In this document: piece by piece, positions 7,086 through 7,214 of the stretch
How positions within the stretch are numbered: position 1 is the first letter of the stretch
Layout: each line of letters starts with the position of its first letter
Assembly (NCBI GenBank): GCA_022801475.1
Contig: JAAWSH010000082.1
Span: forward strand, 1 to 7,214
Direction: 5' to 3'
Length of the DNA stretch: 7,214 bases
Source: Acutalibacter sp.
Lineage (GTDB): Bacteria > Bacillota > Clostridia > Oscillospirales > Acutalibacteraceae
The notes under the pieces: generated by a model
The model's input: the letters and a program-made list of their open reading frames with translations, nothing else
Databases searched by the model: none
What the model was told of the DNA's origin: nothing
Made by a program: the position numbers and the translations under genes

Positions 7086-7127
7086 GGCAGCATTCCTCCT
7101 TGTGCTGTGGCTTTTTGCCGTCATGAT

Positions 7128-7157
7128 AATTTATTTTATTTTACTAGAGTCTGTCTT
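7128..7157 (-). promoter_or_regulatory. Possible cysS promoter overlapping the end of a repeat element
   Basis: The minus strand upstream of cysS has an AT-rich run with -10-like hexamers TAAATT (7133-7128) and TAAAAT (7143-7138 and 7138-7133). The best pairing I find is AAGACA (7157-7152) as a weak -35, 18 nt, then TAAATT. The -35 would lie inside the end of the element starting at 7145. Neither box is strong, so the real promoter may differ or lie beyond the window. Confidence 0.3.
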
Positions 7158-7214
7158 AAAACTCCGAAAAACCGTCTTTTTGTCCAGTGGCAAACGGTTT
7201 CTGTGTTAAAAATC
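7145..7214. mobile_element. Partial second MITE-like element, cut by the window edge
   Basis: Reading the plus strand from 7145, the sequence starts TAGAGTCTGTCTTAAAAC. It parallels the minus-strand reading of the first element from 3090 (TAGGGCTTGTTTGAAAAA). CGTCTTTTTG occurs at bases 29-38 from the TA in both, and GGTTTCTGTGTT at bases 51-62 in the first and 52-63 here. The matching order and spacing support common descent. Only one arm is present, so the inverted partner cannot be checked. Confidence 0.65.

Overview
The window looks like chromosomal housekeeping DNA from a GC-rich member of the Bacillota, most likely a gut-type clostridium related to Oscillospiraceae. The grounds are strong AAGGAGG-type ribosome binding sites before almost every gene, protein sequences of clostridial character, and a short palindromic repeat element between genes. 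The taxon is an inference. No phage, plasmid, CRISPR or defence gene is visible, and no rRNA or tRNA gene was recognised. Every supported gene is on the minus strand, so transcription runs from high to low coordinates.

First transcription unit (about 7145 down to 3966): cysS (cysteinyl-tRNA synthetase), a small DUF1905 protein, and an M28-family zinc aminopeptidase with a PA-type insert. It ends at a large intrinsic terminator, a hairpin at 3971-4029 followed by seven T on the minus strand. Upstream of cysS, an AT-rich stretch adjoins the end of a repeat element that runs off the window.

Second transcription unit (from a good sigma-A-like promoter at 3886-3914 to the left edge): a sugar phosphate isomerase/epimerase-like TIM barrel, a tRNA-dihydrouridine synthase (dusB type), and polA (DNA polymerase I). 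polA overlaps the dus stop codon by ATGA and leaves the window after 584 codons. Its proofreading exonuclease domain is present but lacks the catalytic acidic residues.

The most notable non-coding feature is a 165-bp element (2926-3090) between the isomerase and dus. It has perfect inverted ends flanked by TA and a palindromic interior centred on a small hairpin. It appears to have inserted inside the TAA stop codon of the isomerase gene and recreated a TAG stop. A diverged relative begins at 7145, with internal motifs at the same distance from its end. Together they indicate a family of small non-autonomous mobile elements (MITE-like). No new enzymatic system is evident.
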